Shown here: one piece after another, positions 10,292 to 20,329 of the stretch
Position numbering within the stretch: position 1 is the first letter of the stretch
Layout: every line of letters starts with the position of its first letter
DNA from: PALSA-612 sp963755155
Lineage (GTDB): Bacteria > Actinomycetota > Thermoleophilia > Gaiellales > Gaiellaceae
Direction: 5' to 3'
Assembly (NCBI GenBank): GCA_963755155.1
Contig: CAVWIV010000007.1
Coordinates: forward strand, 62,001 to 126,000
DNA length: 64,000 nt
The notes under the pieces: generated by a model
Database searches by the model: none
Seen by the model: the letters and a program-made list of their open reading frames with translations, nothing else
What the model was told of the DNA's origin: nothing
Program-made: the position numbers and the translations under genes

Positions 10292-12596
10292 TTGAATAAA
10301 GCCAAAGCCAGCACCGCGTTCGAGACCTTTTTCGTGCCGCGCATCAAAGGGCTTCGTGAGGCGGCGTTCTGGGTCCTGGCTGGCTTGAGCCTGATTCTGC
10401 TGCTCGTCGCTCCTGAGCTACAGCCCGGCGGATCCCGCGTTCAGCGTCGCCGGCGGCGACGAGGTCGTGACGAACCGCATGGGCCCCGCCGGCGCGTGGT
10501 TCGCCGACATCGCATTCCTGCTGTTCGGTGCTTCGGGCTACTTGTTCCCGATACTGGTGCTGATCGCCGGCGTGTTCCTGTTTCGCGGCGACGACCTGCC
10601 CGAGAAAGCGGCCGTGATTTGGCGCGGCGCCGGCTTCCTGCTCGTCATTGCGACGAGCTCGGGACTCGCGACGCTGCACTTCCAGTCGCCGCGATCTGCG
10701 CGAGACGGCGGGCGGCATTCTCGGCCGGATCGTCGGTCACGGTCTCGAGTACGGCGCTCGGGTTGCTCGGCACGACGGTGCTGTTGCTCGTGCTGTGGCT
10801 GGCGGCCGTGCAGCTCGCGACCGGCGTCTCGTGGATCGCGATCATGGATCGCACGGGCCGCGTCGTGTATCAGGGCGTCACGGCGTTGCAACGAATGGCT
10901 CGGCGACGCGCGCATTTGGTGGGAAGGCCGCCGCGCGAAGCAGCAGCGCGACGAGGTCGTGAGCAAGGTCCGCGCGAAGCCGAAGACCGCTGCGCCGCGC
11001 ATCGAGCCCGTCATCGAGAAGATCGAAGTGAGCCCGCGCGCGACGCGAGCGGCTCGAGCGCGAGCGCCAGGTCCCGATGTTCGAGCCGCCGCAGTCGAAC
11101 GAGCTGCCGGCGCTGTCGCTGCTCGACAATCCGCCGCCGAAAGAGGGCGGCTACTCGCCCGAGGCGCTCGAAGCGATGTCGCGGCTCGTCGAGCTCAAGC
11201 TCAACGATTTCGGCGTCGAGGCCGAGGTCGTCGCCGTGCATCCCGGGTCCGGTCGTCACGCGCTTCGAGCTGAAGCCGGCGGCGGGCGTCAAGAGCAGCC
11301 AGATCAGCAATCTCGCGAAGGATCTTGCGCGCTCGCTCGCGACGGTCAGCGTGCGCGTCGTCGAGATCATCCCCGGCAAGCCGTTCGTCGGTCTCGAGAT
11401 TCCGAACGAGGTTCGCGAGATCGTGGCGCTCGGCGAGATCGTCAAGTCGCAGGCGTACGACGAGCTCAAGTCGCCGTTGACGCTGGCGCTCGGCAAGGAC
11501 ATCGGCGGTCAGCCGATGGTGGCCGACCTCGCGCGCATGCCGCATCTCCTGATCGCGGGCACGACCGGCTCCGGTAAGTCGGTCGCGTTGAACGCGATGG
11601 TGTTGAGCCTGCTCTACAAGTCGACGCCCGAGCACGTGCGGCTCATCATGATCGATCCCGAAGATGCTCGAGCTCTCGGTTTACGAGGGTATTCCGCATC
11701 TGCTCGCGCCCGTCGTCACGGACATGAAGCAAGCCGCCAACGCGCTGCGCTGGTGCGTTGCCGAGATGGAGCGCCGTTACGCGCTGATGGCCGGGCTCGG
11801 CGTGCGCCATCTCTCGAGCTACAACCGCAAGGTCAACGACGCGATCGACAGCGGCAAGCCGCTCCTCGATCCGACGTTCGTGCCCGATACCTTCGACGAA
11901 ACGGCGCCCGAGCTGCGGCCGATGCCGTTCATCGTCGTCATCATCGACGAGCTCGCCGACATGATGATGATGGTCGGCAAGAAGGTCGAAGAGCTCATCG
12001 CGCGGCTCGCGCAGAAGGCGCGTGCTTCGGGCATTCACATGATCGTCGCGACGCAGCGGCCGTCGGTCGACGTCATCACGGGCTTGATCAAAGCCAACAT
12101 TCCGTGCCGCATCGCGTTTCAAGTCTCGGCGAAGGTCGACTCGCGGACGATCCTCGATCAGATCGGTGCCGAGCATCTGCTCGGTCACGGCGACATGCTG
12201 TATTTGCCCTCGGGCACGTCGATGCCGATTCGTGTGCACGGCGCGTTCGTTTCCGACAACGAAGTGCACGCCGTCGTCAAAGCGCTGCGCGCGAGCGGCG
12301 AGCCGAACTACATCGAGAACGTGCTCGACGGCTTAGGGCAAGAGGTGCCGGGAATCGATCCGGCGGTGCCGACGGGCGAATTGGACGGCGAGCAAGATCC
12401 CCTCTACGATCAAGCCGTACGCATCGTGACGGAAACCCGCAAGGCGTCGATCTCCGGCATTCAGCGCCGCTTGAAGATCGGCTACAACCGCGCCGCGCGG
12501 ATGGTCGAGACCATGGAAGAGGCTGGCATCGTTGGCAACCTGCAAACGAACGGATTCAGGGAAGTCTTGGCGCCGCCGCCTCCGGTCGCTGACTAA
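10292..12596 (+). CDS. ftsK: DNA translocase FtsK, frame-broken
   Basis: Septal DNA pump that resolves chromosome dimers and coordinates segregation with division. N-terminal membrane region with about four helices (FWVLAGLSLILLLVA; YLFPILVLIAGVFLF; VLLLVLWLAAVQLATG), a short linker, then the motor: HPGPVVTRFELKPA, FVGLEIPNE, Walker A AGTTGSGKSVALN, Walker B FIVVIIDELADMMMM, TQRPSVDVITG and the DNA-reading gamma winged helix (ASISGIQRRLKIGYNRAARM). About 768 codons, a compact FtsK. Seven or more breaks lie between 10420 and 11665; from 11665 to the stop the frame is clean. TTG 10292 is the only start after an in-frame stop, with no evident ribosome-binding site. Confidence 0.95.
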
Positions 12597-13239
12597 GCAC
12601 GCGCTCCTCGTGTCCGCCGTCGCGGCGCAGTGCGCTGCGGCGTGGGCGCAGCCGGCCGAGAGCGGCAGCGCCGCGCAGGGCATGGCGACGCTCGAAGCCT
12701 TCCTCGACGGCGTACAGTCGCTCACGGCCGACTTCAAGCAAGAGCTGTGGACGGCCGATCAGAAGTTGCTGCAAACGGAGACGGGTTCGCTGTCGCTTGA
12801 AACGGCCGAACCGGTTTCGCTGGACGTACGTCGAGCCGACCGAGCTCGTGGTCGCCGCGGACGGCACACGACTCTGGATCTACGACATCGAGCTCGCTCA
12901 AGTCACGGTAGCGCCGTTCGACGACACCATCGGCGCGAGCCCCGCGATGCTGCTGAGCGGCGACCGCAACGTGCGCGAGGAATTCGAGGTCGTCGACACG
13001 TATCACGGCCGACGGTCTGGATTGGGTCAAGCTCGCGCCGCTCGCGGGCGGCTCCGATTTCGGCTCGGTGCTCGATCGGTTTCAGCGGCACCGCGCCGCG
13101 GCGGCTCGAGCTCGTCGACGGCTTGGGCCAGGTCACGCGCATCGAGCTCGACAATCTCGACGTCAATCCAGAGCTCGCCGACGACCTGTTCGAGCTCGAC
13201 GTCCCGGCCGGCGTCGACGTGATCGGCGGGGAAGGCTGA
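12532..13239 (+). CDS. lolA: Outer-membrane lipoprotein carrier LolA, frame-broken
   Basis: Periplasmic chaperone that carries lipoproteins from LolCDE to LolB. The mature part shows QSLTADFKQELW, a LSLKRPNRFRW-type strand, LWIYDIELAQVTV, LLSGD and the C-terminal LVDGLGQVTRIELDNL. With TTG 12532 the leader has a basic n-region, a hydrophobic core (ALLVSAVAAQCAAAWA) and a plausible AWA-Q cleavage site, but overlaps ftsK by 65 bp; GTG near 12610 is the alternative and gives a weak signal peptide. Breaks at 12799 (CTT plus surplus G before AAA), about 13015 and 13075. The order ftsK-lolA is conserved in Gammaproteobacteria. Confidence 0.88.
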   Translation: MATCKRTDSGKSWRRRLRSLTKHALLVSAVAAQCAAAWAQPAESGSAAQGMATLEAFLDGVQSLTADFKQELWTADQKLLQTETGSLSLETAEPVSLDVRRADRARGRRGRHTTLDLRHRARSSHGSAVRRHHRREPRDAAERRPQRARGIRGRRHVSRPTVWIGSSSRRSRAAPISARCSIGFSGTAPRRLELVDGLGQVTRIELDNLDVNPELADDLFELDVPAGVDVIGGEG

Positions 13240-13245
13240 GCCGTC

Positions 13246-13630
13246 TTGTTGCCCCTGCGTTATCCCCAAGCTCTGGTCCTTGCTCGGTTGGCTGCTCGTG
13301 GTGTCGGTGATCGTCGGCAGCTTGATACCCGGACCTGCGCTGGAAGCCGTCGCCGTCGACGTCAACGACAAAGTCATGCACGCCAGCGCTTACTTCGTCC
13401 TCATGGTGTGGTTTGCCGGCTTCTATACCCGCACGGTGTATCCGTTGATCGCAGCCGTGCTGCTGGTGCTAGGTGTCGGCCTCGATCTCCTGCAAGGTTT
13501 GACGGAAACGAGGACGTTCGACTGGTACGACATTGCGATGAATTGCGCCGGCGTGATCGTCGGCTTGGCGCTGTCCTTGTCGTTGCTCGGGGGTTGGTGT
13601 CAGCGAGTGGAGCAACGTTTGCTAAGCTAG
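13246..13630 (+). CDS. VanZ-like small membrane protein, one frame break
   Basis: About 127 residues with three to four membrane helices (LGWLLVVSVIVGSLIPG; SAYFVLMVWFAGFYT; LIAAVLLVLGVGLDLLQG; GVIVGLALSLSLLGG) and the VanZ-like signature DKVMHASAYFVL ... GLDLLQGLTETRTFDWYD. VanZ-like proteins of Proteobacteria have no agreed function beyond envelope association. An intact frame runs from ATG 13280; one surplus C near 13270 hides the likely true N-terminus starting at TTG 13246/13249 (MLPLRYP ... KLWSL). It sits between lolA and serS with only a few bases on either side. Confidence 0.7.
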
Positions 13631-13634
13631 CGCG

Positions 13635-14911
13635 ATGCTAGACCCGAAGACGCTGCGCCAGGATCTCGATGCCGTGGCCGCCAATCTCGCGCGGCGCGGC
13701 TTCAAGTTCGACCGCGAGCGCTATCTCGCGCTCGAAGCCGAGCGCAAAGAATTGCAGATGCGCGTCGAAGGCTTGCGTCAGACGCGCAACGAGCGGTCGA
13801 AGGCGATCGGCCGCGCCAAAGCCGCGCGGCGGCGACGTCGAGGCGCTGAAGCGCGAGGTCGGCACGCTCGGCGAAGAGCTCGGCGCGGGCGAAGCGAGAC
13901 TGACGTCGCTGACAGCCGAGCTCGACGATTTTCTCGCCAGGCTACCGAACCTGCTGCACGAGTCGGTTCCCGAAGGCGCGGATTCCGCGGCGAACGTCGA
14001 GGTACGACGGTGGGGCGCTCCGCCGCAGCTCTCGTTCGAGCCGCTCGATCACGTCGCGCTCGGCGAGAAGCTCGGGCTCATCGATTTCGACGCCGCCGCG
14101 AAGCTGTCGGGCAGCCGCTTCGTCGTGCTGAAGGGCACGGTCGCGCGTCTGCATCGCGCGATCGCGCAGTTGATGCTCGACCTGCACACGCGCGAGCACG
14201 GCTACACCGAGACGTACGTGCCGTATCTCGTCAACGATGCGACGTTGTTCGGCACGGGCCAGCTGCCGAAGTTCGCCGCGGACTTGTTCGCGCTCGAAGG
14301 CGAGAACAAGCTCCGGCTCATTCCGACGGCCGAGGTATCGCTGACGAATCTCGTGCGCGACACGATCGTCGAAGCCGACGAGCTGCCGATGCGCTTGACG
14401 GCGCACACGCCGTGCTTTCGCTCGGAGGCGGGATCGTACGGTCAGGACACGCGCGGCATGATTCGCCAGCACCAGTTCGACAAGGTCGAGCTCGTGCACA
14501 TCTCGAAGCCCGACGAGTCCTATCGCCGAGCTCGAGGTGCTCGTCGGCCACGCCGAAGCCGTGCTCAAGCGGCTCGGCTTGGCGTATCGCGTGATGTCGT
14601 TGTGCGGCGGCGACACGAGCCCGGGCTCGGCGAAGACCTACGACCTCGAAGTCTGGTTGCCGGGGCAGGGCAAGTACCGCGAGATCTCGTCGTGCAGCAA
14701 CTGCGAGGCGTTTCAAGCGCGGCGAATGCAAGCGCGCTGGCGCAATCCCGAGACGGGCAAGCCTGAGCTCGTGCACACGCTGAACGGCTCGGGCCTTGCG
14801 GTCGGGCGAACGCTCGTCGCCGTCCTCGAGAACTACCAGCAGGCCGACGGCTCCGTCGTCGTCCCCGACGCGCTGCGTTCGTACATGGGCACCGACCGCA
14901 TCGGCGGGTGA
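13635..14911 (+). CDS. serS: Seryl-tRNA synthetase, frame-broken
   Basis: Class II aminoacyl-tRNA synthetase. N-terminal coiled-coil arm (residues 1-110, MLDPKTLRQDLDAVAANLARR), motif 2 region FRSEAGSYGQDTRGMIRQHQ, the CSNCEAFQARRM block and motif 3 LNGSGLAVGRTLVAVLENYQ. About 425 codons, as usual. Two breaks, near 13827 and 14527, each one surplus base within conserved text. The start ATG 13635 lies 4 bp after the VanZ-like stop. No tRNA-Ser or other tRNA lies in the 124 bp that follow. Confidence 0.95.
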
Positions 14912-15035
14912 CTTTCGCGCGTATCGCTGACGTGGACCCTCCCCGGCGTCAAGGGTTCTTGCTCGGCCGTCCGGATCGCAGGCTTTGCCGGTCCCGGCGG
15001 CCGGCATAAGATGGGCGCGTTCAACGGGGGGACTT

Positions 15036-15940
15036 ATGAACAGAAGAGAAGCACTGGCGATGCTCGGCGTTGCGGCGGGTTCGATCGTCGCGCCGGCGTT
15101 CGGTCAGCAAGCCCAACCGTCGGCCGCTCCGCAGCCGCGAATCGTGCGCAAGGGCCGCATCAAGCAGGGTCTGTGGCGCGTCAATTTCGGGCCTGATACC
15201 AAGCTGACGTTCGACGATCAGTGCCGCGAGGCGGCACGGCTCGGCTGCTACGGCTTCGATCTCATCGATCCCGCCGACTGGCCGACGTTGCGCAAGCATG
15301 GGCTCGAGCCGTTGCTCGCCGGGGCGGGTCCCGTGACGTTCGAGAACGGCATCATCCACCCGGAGGTGCACGCTCAACTCGAGAAGGATGTCCGCGTCTG
15401 GATCGATTCGGTTGCGGAGCAGGGCGCCAAGACAATCATCACGATCGGCGGCCAACGCCGCGGCATGCCGTACGAGCAGGCCGCCGACAACGCCGTCGCG
15501 TTCTTGAATCGCATCAAGAGCCAGCTCGAGGATCGCGGCGTGACGATCGCCATCGAGAACATGAACAACCGGCGCCTCGATCCGCGTTTCGGCCGCGAGG
15601 ATCAGACCTTCGGCCGTTGGGGGTGGGGTGTCGGCGTCTGCGAGCGCGTCAACTCGCCAGAACGTCAAGCTCGTCTGCGATCTCTATCACTTGCAGATCA
15701 TGGACGGCGACATCGCGCAGAACATTCGCGACACGATCCAATGGATCGCGCACTTCCACACGGCCGGTGTGCCGTCGCGCAACGAGATCGACTTCAGCCA
15801 GGAGATGAACTACCGCTACATCGCGGAAGTCATCGCGGACTACGCCGTTCACGGGCTACGTCAGCCACGAGTGGCGGCCGACGCCGGGCCGCGATCCGCT
15901 GCGCAGCATCGCCGAAGCGCTCGAGATCATGGACGTCTGA
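15036..15940 (+). CDS. Tat-exported xylose-isomerase-like TIM-barrel protein, frame-broken
   Basis: Hydroxypyruvate-isomerase-like TIM barrel (AP endonuclease 2 superfamily). The start MNRREALAMLG carries a twin-arginine motif followed by a hydrophobic core and an AFG-QQ cleavage site, so the protein is probably exported folded. Metal-ligand-like segments: AIENMN, CDLYHLQIMDGD, HFHTAGVPSRNEID and GYVSHEW. The substrate is unknown; periplasmic members of this superfamily usually act on sugars or sugar acids. Breaks near 15658 and 15850, one surplus base each. It is followed after 48 bp by the 721-residue haem protein, suggesting one operon. ATG 15036 is preferred over upstream options because it begins exactly at the signal peptide. 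Confidence 0.75.
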
Positions 15941-15988
15941 GATCGCGCATCGTTCAACAACATTCATTTCTTCAGCAGGGATACACGC

Positions 15989-18154
15989 ATGAGTAGCTTG
16001 AGCCTCCGTCGCAGCGGGCGTTTCGCCGCTGGAATCGCGGCGCTGATCGCGTCGGTCTTGTGTTGCGCGGCGAATGCACAGGAGGCGCGCCGGCCGGCCG
16101 ACGGATTCATCGGCGGCGTCGTCACGAGCTCGCGCGGGCCCGAGGCCGGCGTGTGGGTCATCGCCGAGACGGCCGAGCTCAAGACGCCGTTCATCAAGAT
16201 CGTCGTGACCGACGATGCGGGTCGCTACGTGTTGCCGCAGTTGCCCGACGCCACGTACAACGTTTGGGTCCGCGGCTATGGCCTCGCCGATTCGGACAAG
16301 ATCGAAGGGCGTCCCGGTGACACGGCGCTCAACCTCACTGCCAAGGTCGCGAGCTCGCCGGCCGAGGCCGCGAAGGTGTATCCCGGCAACTATTGGTTCT
16401 CGTTGTTGCAGCCGCCGGCGAAGAGCGAGTTTCCCGGCACGGGCGAGAGCGGCAACGGTATTCCGCCCGCGATGGCGACGCAGGCTCATTGGATCTTCAA
16501 CATCAAGAGCGGCTGCAACTTCTGCCACCAGCTCGGCAATCAGATCACGCGCTCGCTCGGGCACATGGATCACTTGGGATTCAAGACGCCCGAGGAAGCA
16601 TGGATCTATCGCACGCAGCTCGGCGTGCGCGGCAGCTCGATGGCCGGCACGATGGCGCAGTGGGGCCTGCAGGCCGGCGCCCGCGTGATGGCCGATTGGA
16701 CGACGCGTATTGCGAACGGTGAGCTGCCGCCCGTGCCGTCGCGACCGCGGCCAGGCGCCGAGCGCAACGTCGTCGTGACGCTGTGGGATTGGGGCGTCGA
16801 CTCGTCGTTCATGCATGACGAGATCACGACCGACAAGAACGATCCGACCGTCAACGGTTACGGGCCGGTGTACGCAGTCTCCGCCGGCCACGGCAAGCTC
16901 ACGGTGCTCGATCCGATCGAGAACGACGCGTACGAGATCACGATTCCGACGCGCGAGGACGCACGCCAAGTGCAGTCGCGGTTCCCGCCGCCTGCCATGC
17001 CGTCGAACTTCTGGGGCATGAAGCATCTTTGGGGACCCGAGAATCCAGCCGATCCGCACAATCCCATGATGGATCGCAAAGGCCGCGTGTGGATGACGTC
17101 GAAAATCCGCAACGAGGAGCCGGCCTGGTGCAAGGAAGGCTCGAGCCACAAATTCGCGCAGTACTATCCGCTCAATTTCAGCAACCGCCAGGCGTCGTAC
17201 TACGATCCCGCGACCGGTGAGTTCCGGCTCATCGACACGTGTTTCGCGACGCATCACCTGCAGTTCGACAACGACGCCGACCAGACGCTGTACTTCAACG
17301 AGCTGTTGGGGCCCATCGTCGGCTGGCTCAACACGCGCGAGTACGACCGCACGGGCGACGAGCAGGCGACGCAAGGCTGGTGTCCGCAAGTCGTCGACAG
17401 CAACGGCGACGGCAAGATCACGAAGCCATGGAACGTGCCCGGTCAGCCCGCCGACCCGCGTCGCGACACCGAGGTTCGGCACAACCTCTACTCGGTGATC
17501 CCGAGCCCGATCGACAACTCGGTCTGGGGCGCATCGGAGAACACGCCGGGCTACATCCTGCGCGTCGATCGCGGCGACAATCCGCCCGAGACCTGCATGA
17601 CCGAGGTCTACAAGGTGCCCGAGCCCGGCATCGATCCGCGCGGCATCGACATCGACAGCAACGGCGTCGTGTGGACGGCGCTCGCCGCGAGCAGCCACCT
17701 GGCGAGCCTCGATCGCAGCAAGTGTCGCGTGTTCAACGGCCCGAGCGTCGTCGCAGGCGAGCAGTGCGCGGCCGGTTGGAAGCTCTATCTATCCGACGGG
17801 CCGAAGTTCAAGGGCACGGACATTCCGGCCGACTTCCACTACTACAACTGGGTCGATCAGCACGACATCGCAGGCTTCGGCGCGAACACGCCGATCGCGA
17901 CGGGCAGCAACTCCGACGCGCTGCTCGTGCTCGATCCGGAGTCCGGCGATTGGACGACGCTGCGCGTGCCGTATCCGCTCGGTTTCTACCATCGCGGTCT
18001 CGACGGTCGCATCGACGACCCGACGGCCGGTTGGAAAGGGCGTGGGCTGTGGGCCAACTACGGCACGCACTTGATCTGGCACACCGAGGGCGGCAAGGGC
18101 ACGGTCGGGAAAGCCGTGCAGTTCCAGATTCGGCCCGATCCGCTGGCGCACTGA
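15989..18154 (+). CDS. Secreted mono-haem protein with carboxypeptidase-regulatory and propeller domains
   Basis: Intact 721-residue frame. Signal peptide (IAALIASVLCCAANAQE), a carboxypeptidase-regulatory-like beta-sandwich at about residues 38-110 (GGVVTSSRGPEAGVWVIAET ... GRYVLPQLPDATYNVWVRGY), a c-type haem motif CNFCHQ at about residue 175, then a long region with repeated propeller-like blades: VDSNGDGKITKPWNV, GIDPRGIDIDSNGVVWTALA, ALLVLDPESGDWTTLRVPYP. The later repeats resemble virginiamycin-lyase/SMP-30-type propellers. The family is common in environmental bacteria without assigned function; a single haem plus propeller suggests a redox or electron-transfer role in the periplasm. 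It follows the TIM-barrel gene by 48 bp. Confidence 0.75.
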   Translation: MSSLSLRRSGRFAAGIAALIASVLCCAANAQEARRPADGFIGGVVTSSRGPEAGVWVIAETAELKTPFIKIVVTDDAGRYVLPQLPDATYNVWVRGYGLADSDKIEGRPGDTALNLTAKVASSPAEAAKVYPGNYWFSLLQPPAKSEFPGTGESGNGIPPAMATQAHWIFNIKSGCNFCHQLGNQITRSLGHMDHLGFKTPEEAWIYRTQLGVRGSSMAGTMAQWGLQAGARVMADWTTRIANGELPPVPSRPRPGAERNVVVTLWDWGVDSSFMHDEITTDKNDPTVNGYGPVYAVSAGHGKLTVLDPIENDAYEITIPTREDARQVQSRFPPPAMPSNFWGMKHLWGPENPADPHNPMMDRKGRVWMTSKIRNEEPAWCKEGSSHKFAQYYPLNFSNRQASYYDPATGEFRLIDTCFATHHLQFDNDADQTLYFNELLGPIVGWLNTREYDRTGDEQATQGWCPQVVDSNGDGKITKPWNVPGQPADPRRDTEVRHNLYSVIPSPIDNSVWGASENTPGYILRVDRGDNPPETCMTEVYKVPEPGIDPRGIDIDSNGVVWTALAASSHLASLDRSKCRVFNGPSVVAGEQCAAGWKLYLSDGPKFKGTDIPADFHYYNWVDQHDIAGFGANTPIATGSNSDALLVLDPESGDWTTLRVPYPLGFYHRGLDGRIDDPTAGWKGRGLWANYGTHLIWHTEGGKGTVGKAVQFQIRPDPLAH

Positions 18155-18179
18155 GGTCGGCGGCGGCGCGGCGGCGCGC

Positions 18180-19418
18180 GCGGACGTGCCGTCGCGGCGT
18201 TGTGGGTCGTGCGCCGGCAGCGCGGCTCGTCGGCGGCGACTTGCGCTGCGTGCGCCGGACCAGCGAGCGCTCGAGCGCGGACTACGAATATGCTCGAGGC
18301 AGACGACGTTCTCGGCTATCGCTTGCGGCCATTCGATCGACGCAGTGTTCGACCGCACGCGCGCTAACGGCGGAGACCGCATCCGCTGGCGGACCAACGC
18401 GCGCGGTTTTCGCGGCGACGACTCGCTGCGACGAGTCGCGGATACGTACCTCGCATCGTCGTGTACGGCGATTCCAATGTGCAGGCGGTTTTCCACGGAC
18501 GCGAACACCTTCCCCGAGCAGCTCGAGTCGCTGGTTTCCCTCGAGCTCGGACGCTGCCGGTCGAGGTCGTGAACGCGGGCGTCATCGGCTACGGCCCGGA
18601 CCATTATCTGCTGCAGCATCAGACGGCCAGAGACTGCCGGTGCTGCAGCCGGATCTCGTGGTAATGACGATCTTTGCCGACAACGATCTTGGCGATCTGC
18701 TACGACATCGCCTGCTCGAGGTGCGGGACGGGCGGGCGATGCGGCGGAGCGACCACTTCGTCTATCCGGGGCGCTCGCTGCGGGAGCGAGCTCAGCGCTT
18801 TGCTCAGTGAACTTCTAATCACTAGAGCGGCGATGCAAGCGCTATCCCTGCGATCGTCCGTTCCTCGACGCAGAAGCGGACAAGCGTGACCAACCCGACA
18901 CCGGCAGCACGCGCATTCGTCAGCTCGACGATCTCGCAGCTCTAACGCTTTGCGAGACAGGAAGCCAGGATCTGAGTTCCTGCGGGGCGATCACTACGAT
19001 ATCGACGTTGCGGTCGCCCCGAGAGCGACGCGGCTCGGGCGAAACGCTCGCTGCTCGACGCGATACTGACTGAGGCCAAAGCCACCGCCGACCGCGCGGG
19101 TGTCCCGCTGCTGGTCGTCATCGAACCCTCTCGCGTCGACCTCACGACTCTCGATCCCGTCAACTATGAAACCCTAGCGCAAGCCTACGCTTCGTACGAT
19201 CGAAGGAGGCTGACTCGGTGGATCGAGGAGCTGTGCCGCAGCGCGTCGATCGACGTGATCAATCTCTACGACACGTTTTCTCACAACGCTCCAGAGACCC
19301 TCGTACTTCGGTCGACCGCGACAGCCATTGGAACGACGCAGGGCAGCGCTTGGCGGCAGAGACCGTCGCACCCCGTGTCGTGGCGCGCCTGACCGAAGTG
19401 CTCCCAACGGCCCGCTAA
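18180..19418 (+). pseudogene. SGNH/GDSL-hydrolase-like gene, heavily frame-broken
   Basis: No long frame is open, but the pieces in order form an SGNH-superfamily protein: ADDVLGYRLRPF, TNARGFRGDDS, block I IVVYGDSNVQAVF, block II VVNAGVIGYGPDHYLL, block III VVMTIFADNDLGDL, a middle helical part (LLDAILTEAKATADRAG, VPLLVVIEPSRVDL) and block V DSHWNDAGQRLAAE, which carries the Asp-x-His pair. Similar proteins are extracytoplasmic esterases or acyl-polysaccharide enzymes. At least six breaks fall within about 1.2 kb, and 18800-19020 reads poorly in every frame, so unlike its neighbours it could be a true relic. The N-terminus is uncertain. Confidence 0.5.
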
Positions 19419-19465
19419 GGGCCCTGGGAACCCCGCCGGGCGCGCGGTCCCACGCACGTCGGCGC

Positions 19466-20134
19466 TCAGGCGCGCGGCGTCTGCGGGTCGAACATCGTGC
19501 GGAACTGATCCGCGAACTCTTGCAGCCGCTGTTTCGGCGTCTTCTTGACGCGGATGTCGATGCCGCCGAACAGCACGATGCCCTCGACGACGAGCAACGG
19601 GGCGTTCGGGTTCGGCATCGCCGACGCGCGATTGTCGACGCCGCCGAAAATGGCGACCGCCTTCGAGAGCGTGCGCATGCCGTCGCGCACACGAATGTTC
19701 ACGCCGCCGAATAGGCAGAACACCGTGATCGTCGTCGTCTCGGCCGTGAAGCTCGCATCGGAAAAATCGAGCTCGGTGCCGCCGAAGATGTTGATGGTGC
19801 GGATCACGCGCGGCACGTGCCACGCGCCTTTGCGGGTGTTGCCCGCGAAGACGTTGACGATGTGCTCGACGTCGTCGCTGTCGGCAGCCGCGGCGGGCTC
19901 GACGCGGATGCCGAGCTCGGCCTTCTTCTGCGACGCGTATTGACGATCCGTTTTGAGATCGAGATCCCTCGTGAGCTCGAGCAGCCGCTCGTGCGTTTTG
20001 GTATCGAGGGCTTCGTCGAGCCGCCGCTCGAAAGCCTCGCGCGAGAGCTTGCCGTGGCCGTAGTTCATGATGAGTTGATCGACCGTTTCTTCGCGCAACG
20101 CGTCGATCGGGCGGTCGTGTGGTGTCACTGGCAT
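19466..20134 (-). CDS. DUF1707 / LiaF-like (cell-wall-active antibiotic response) protein
   Basis: Intact 222 residues. The N-terminal SHOCT/DUF1707-like segment (DALREETVDQLIMNYGHGKL, LSREAFERRLDEALDTKTHE) precedes a beta-helical LiaF C-terminal-type domain in which a short unit recurs: INIFGGTELDF, FCLFGGVNIRV, AIFGGVDNRA, IVLFGGIDIRV. In Firmicutes such domains sit in envelope-stress proteins; here there is no membrane helix, so it is probably cytoplasmic or membrane-peripheral. The ATG (complement of 20132-20134) has a strong AGGGGGA site just upstream. It is divergent from the GntR/ABC operon and shares its 195-bp control region. Confidence 0.75.
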   Translation of the reverse strand: MPVTPHDRPIDALREETVDQLIMNYGHGKLSREAFERRLDEALDTKTHERLLELTRDLDLKTDRQYASQKKAELGIRVEPAAAADSDDVEHIVNVFAGNTRKGAWHVPRVIRTINIFGGTELDFSDASFTAETTTITVFCLFGGVNIRVRDGMRTLSKAVAIFGGVDNRASAMPNPNAPLLVVEGIVLFGGIDIRVKKTPKQRLQEFADQFRTMFDPQTPRA

Positions 20135-20263
20135 CGTTCCCCCTCGCAACAGGCGCCGCACCGCGGCAGCGGCTGAGAATAGACCCAGCGGCCGGGGCGT
20201 GCCAGAGCCGTTGTCCCCTCGGTCCGCGCCGGGCCTCGCTCGCAGCGCCTGCGAAACCGGGGC

Positions 20264-20269
20264 TTGACA
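20264..20269 (+). promoter_or_regulatory. Consensus -35 box of the gntR operon
   Basis: TTGACA directly abuts the first operator palindrome. No good -10 is visible 16-18 bp downstream, where the palindrome arm lies, so repressor binding would directly cover the promoter. Confidence 0.5.
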
Positions 20270-20292
20270 CTGTGCTACGGTCGTAGCACAGT
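20269..20292. promoter_or_regulatory. Operator palindrome 1 for the YtrA-type regulator
   Basis: Near-perfect inverted repeat with arms ACTGTGCTAC and GTAGCACAGT around a 4-bp centre (GGTC). It matches operator 2 and lies between a consensus -35 box and the gntR start, as expected of an autorepressor site. Confidence 0.75.
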
Positions 20293-20296
20293 TCGC

Positions 20297-20320
20297 ACTG
20301 TGCTATGACTGTAGCACAGT
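20297..20320. promoter_or_regulatory. Operator palindrome 2 for the YtrA-type regulator
   Basis: Second copy of the same dyad: arms ACTGTGCTA and TAGCACAGT around a 6-bp centre. The two dyad centres are 28 bp apart. It ends 9 bp before the gntR ATG and just before the GAGGG ribosome-binding site, so occupancy would block transcription. Confidence 0.75.
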
Positions 20321-20329
20321 TGAGGGACC

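Noticed and set aside
14912..15035. tRNA-Ser gene next to serS
   Set aside because: No cloverleaf, anticodon arm or CCA-ended acceptor could be assembled from this 124-bp gap.
15830..17698. 622-codon minus-strand frame opposite the 721-residue haem protein
   Set aside because: No recognisable family; mirror image of an intact plus-strand gene.
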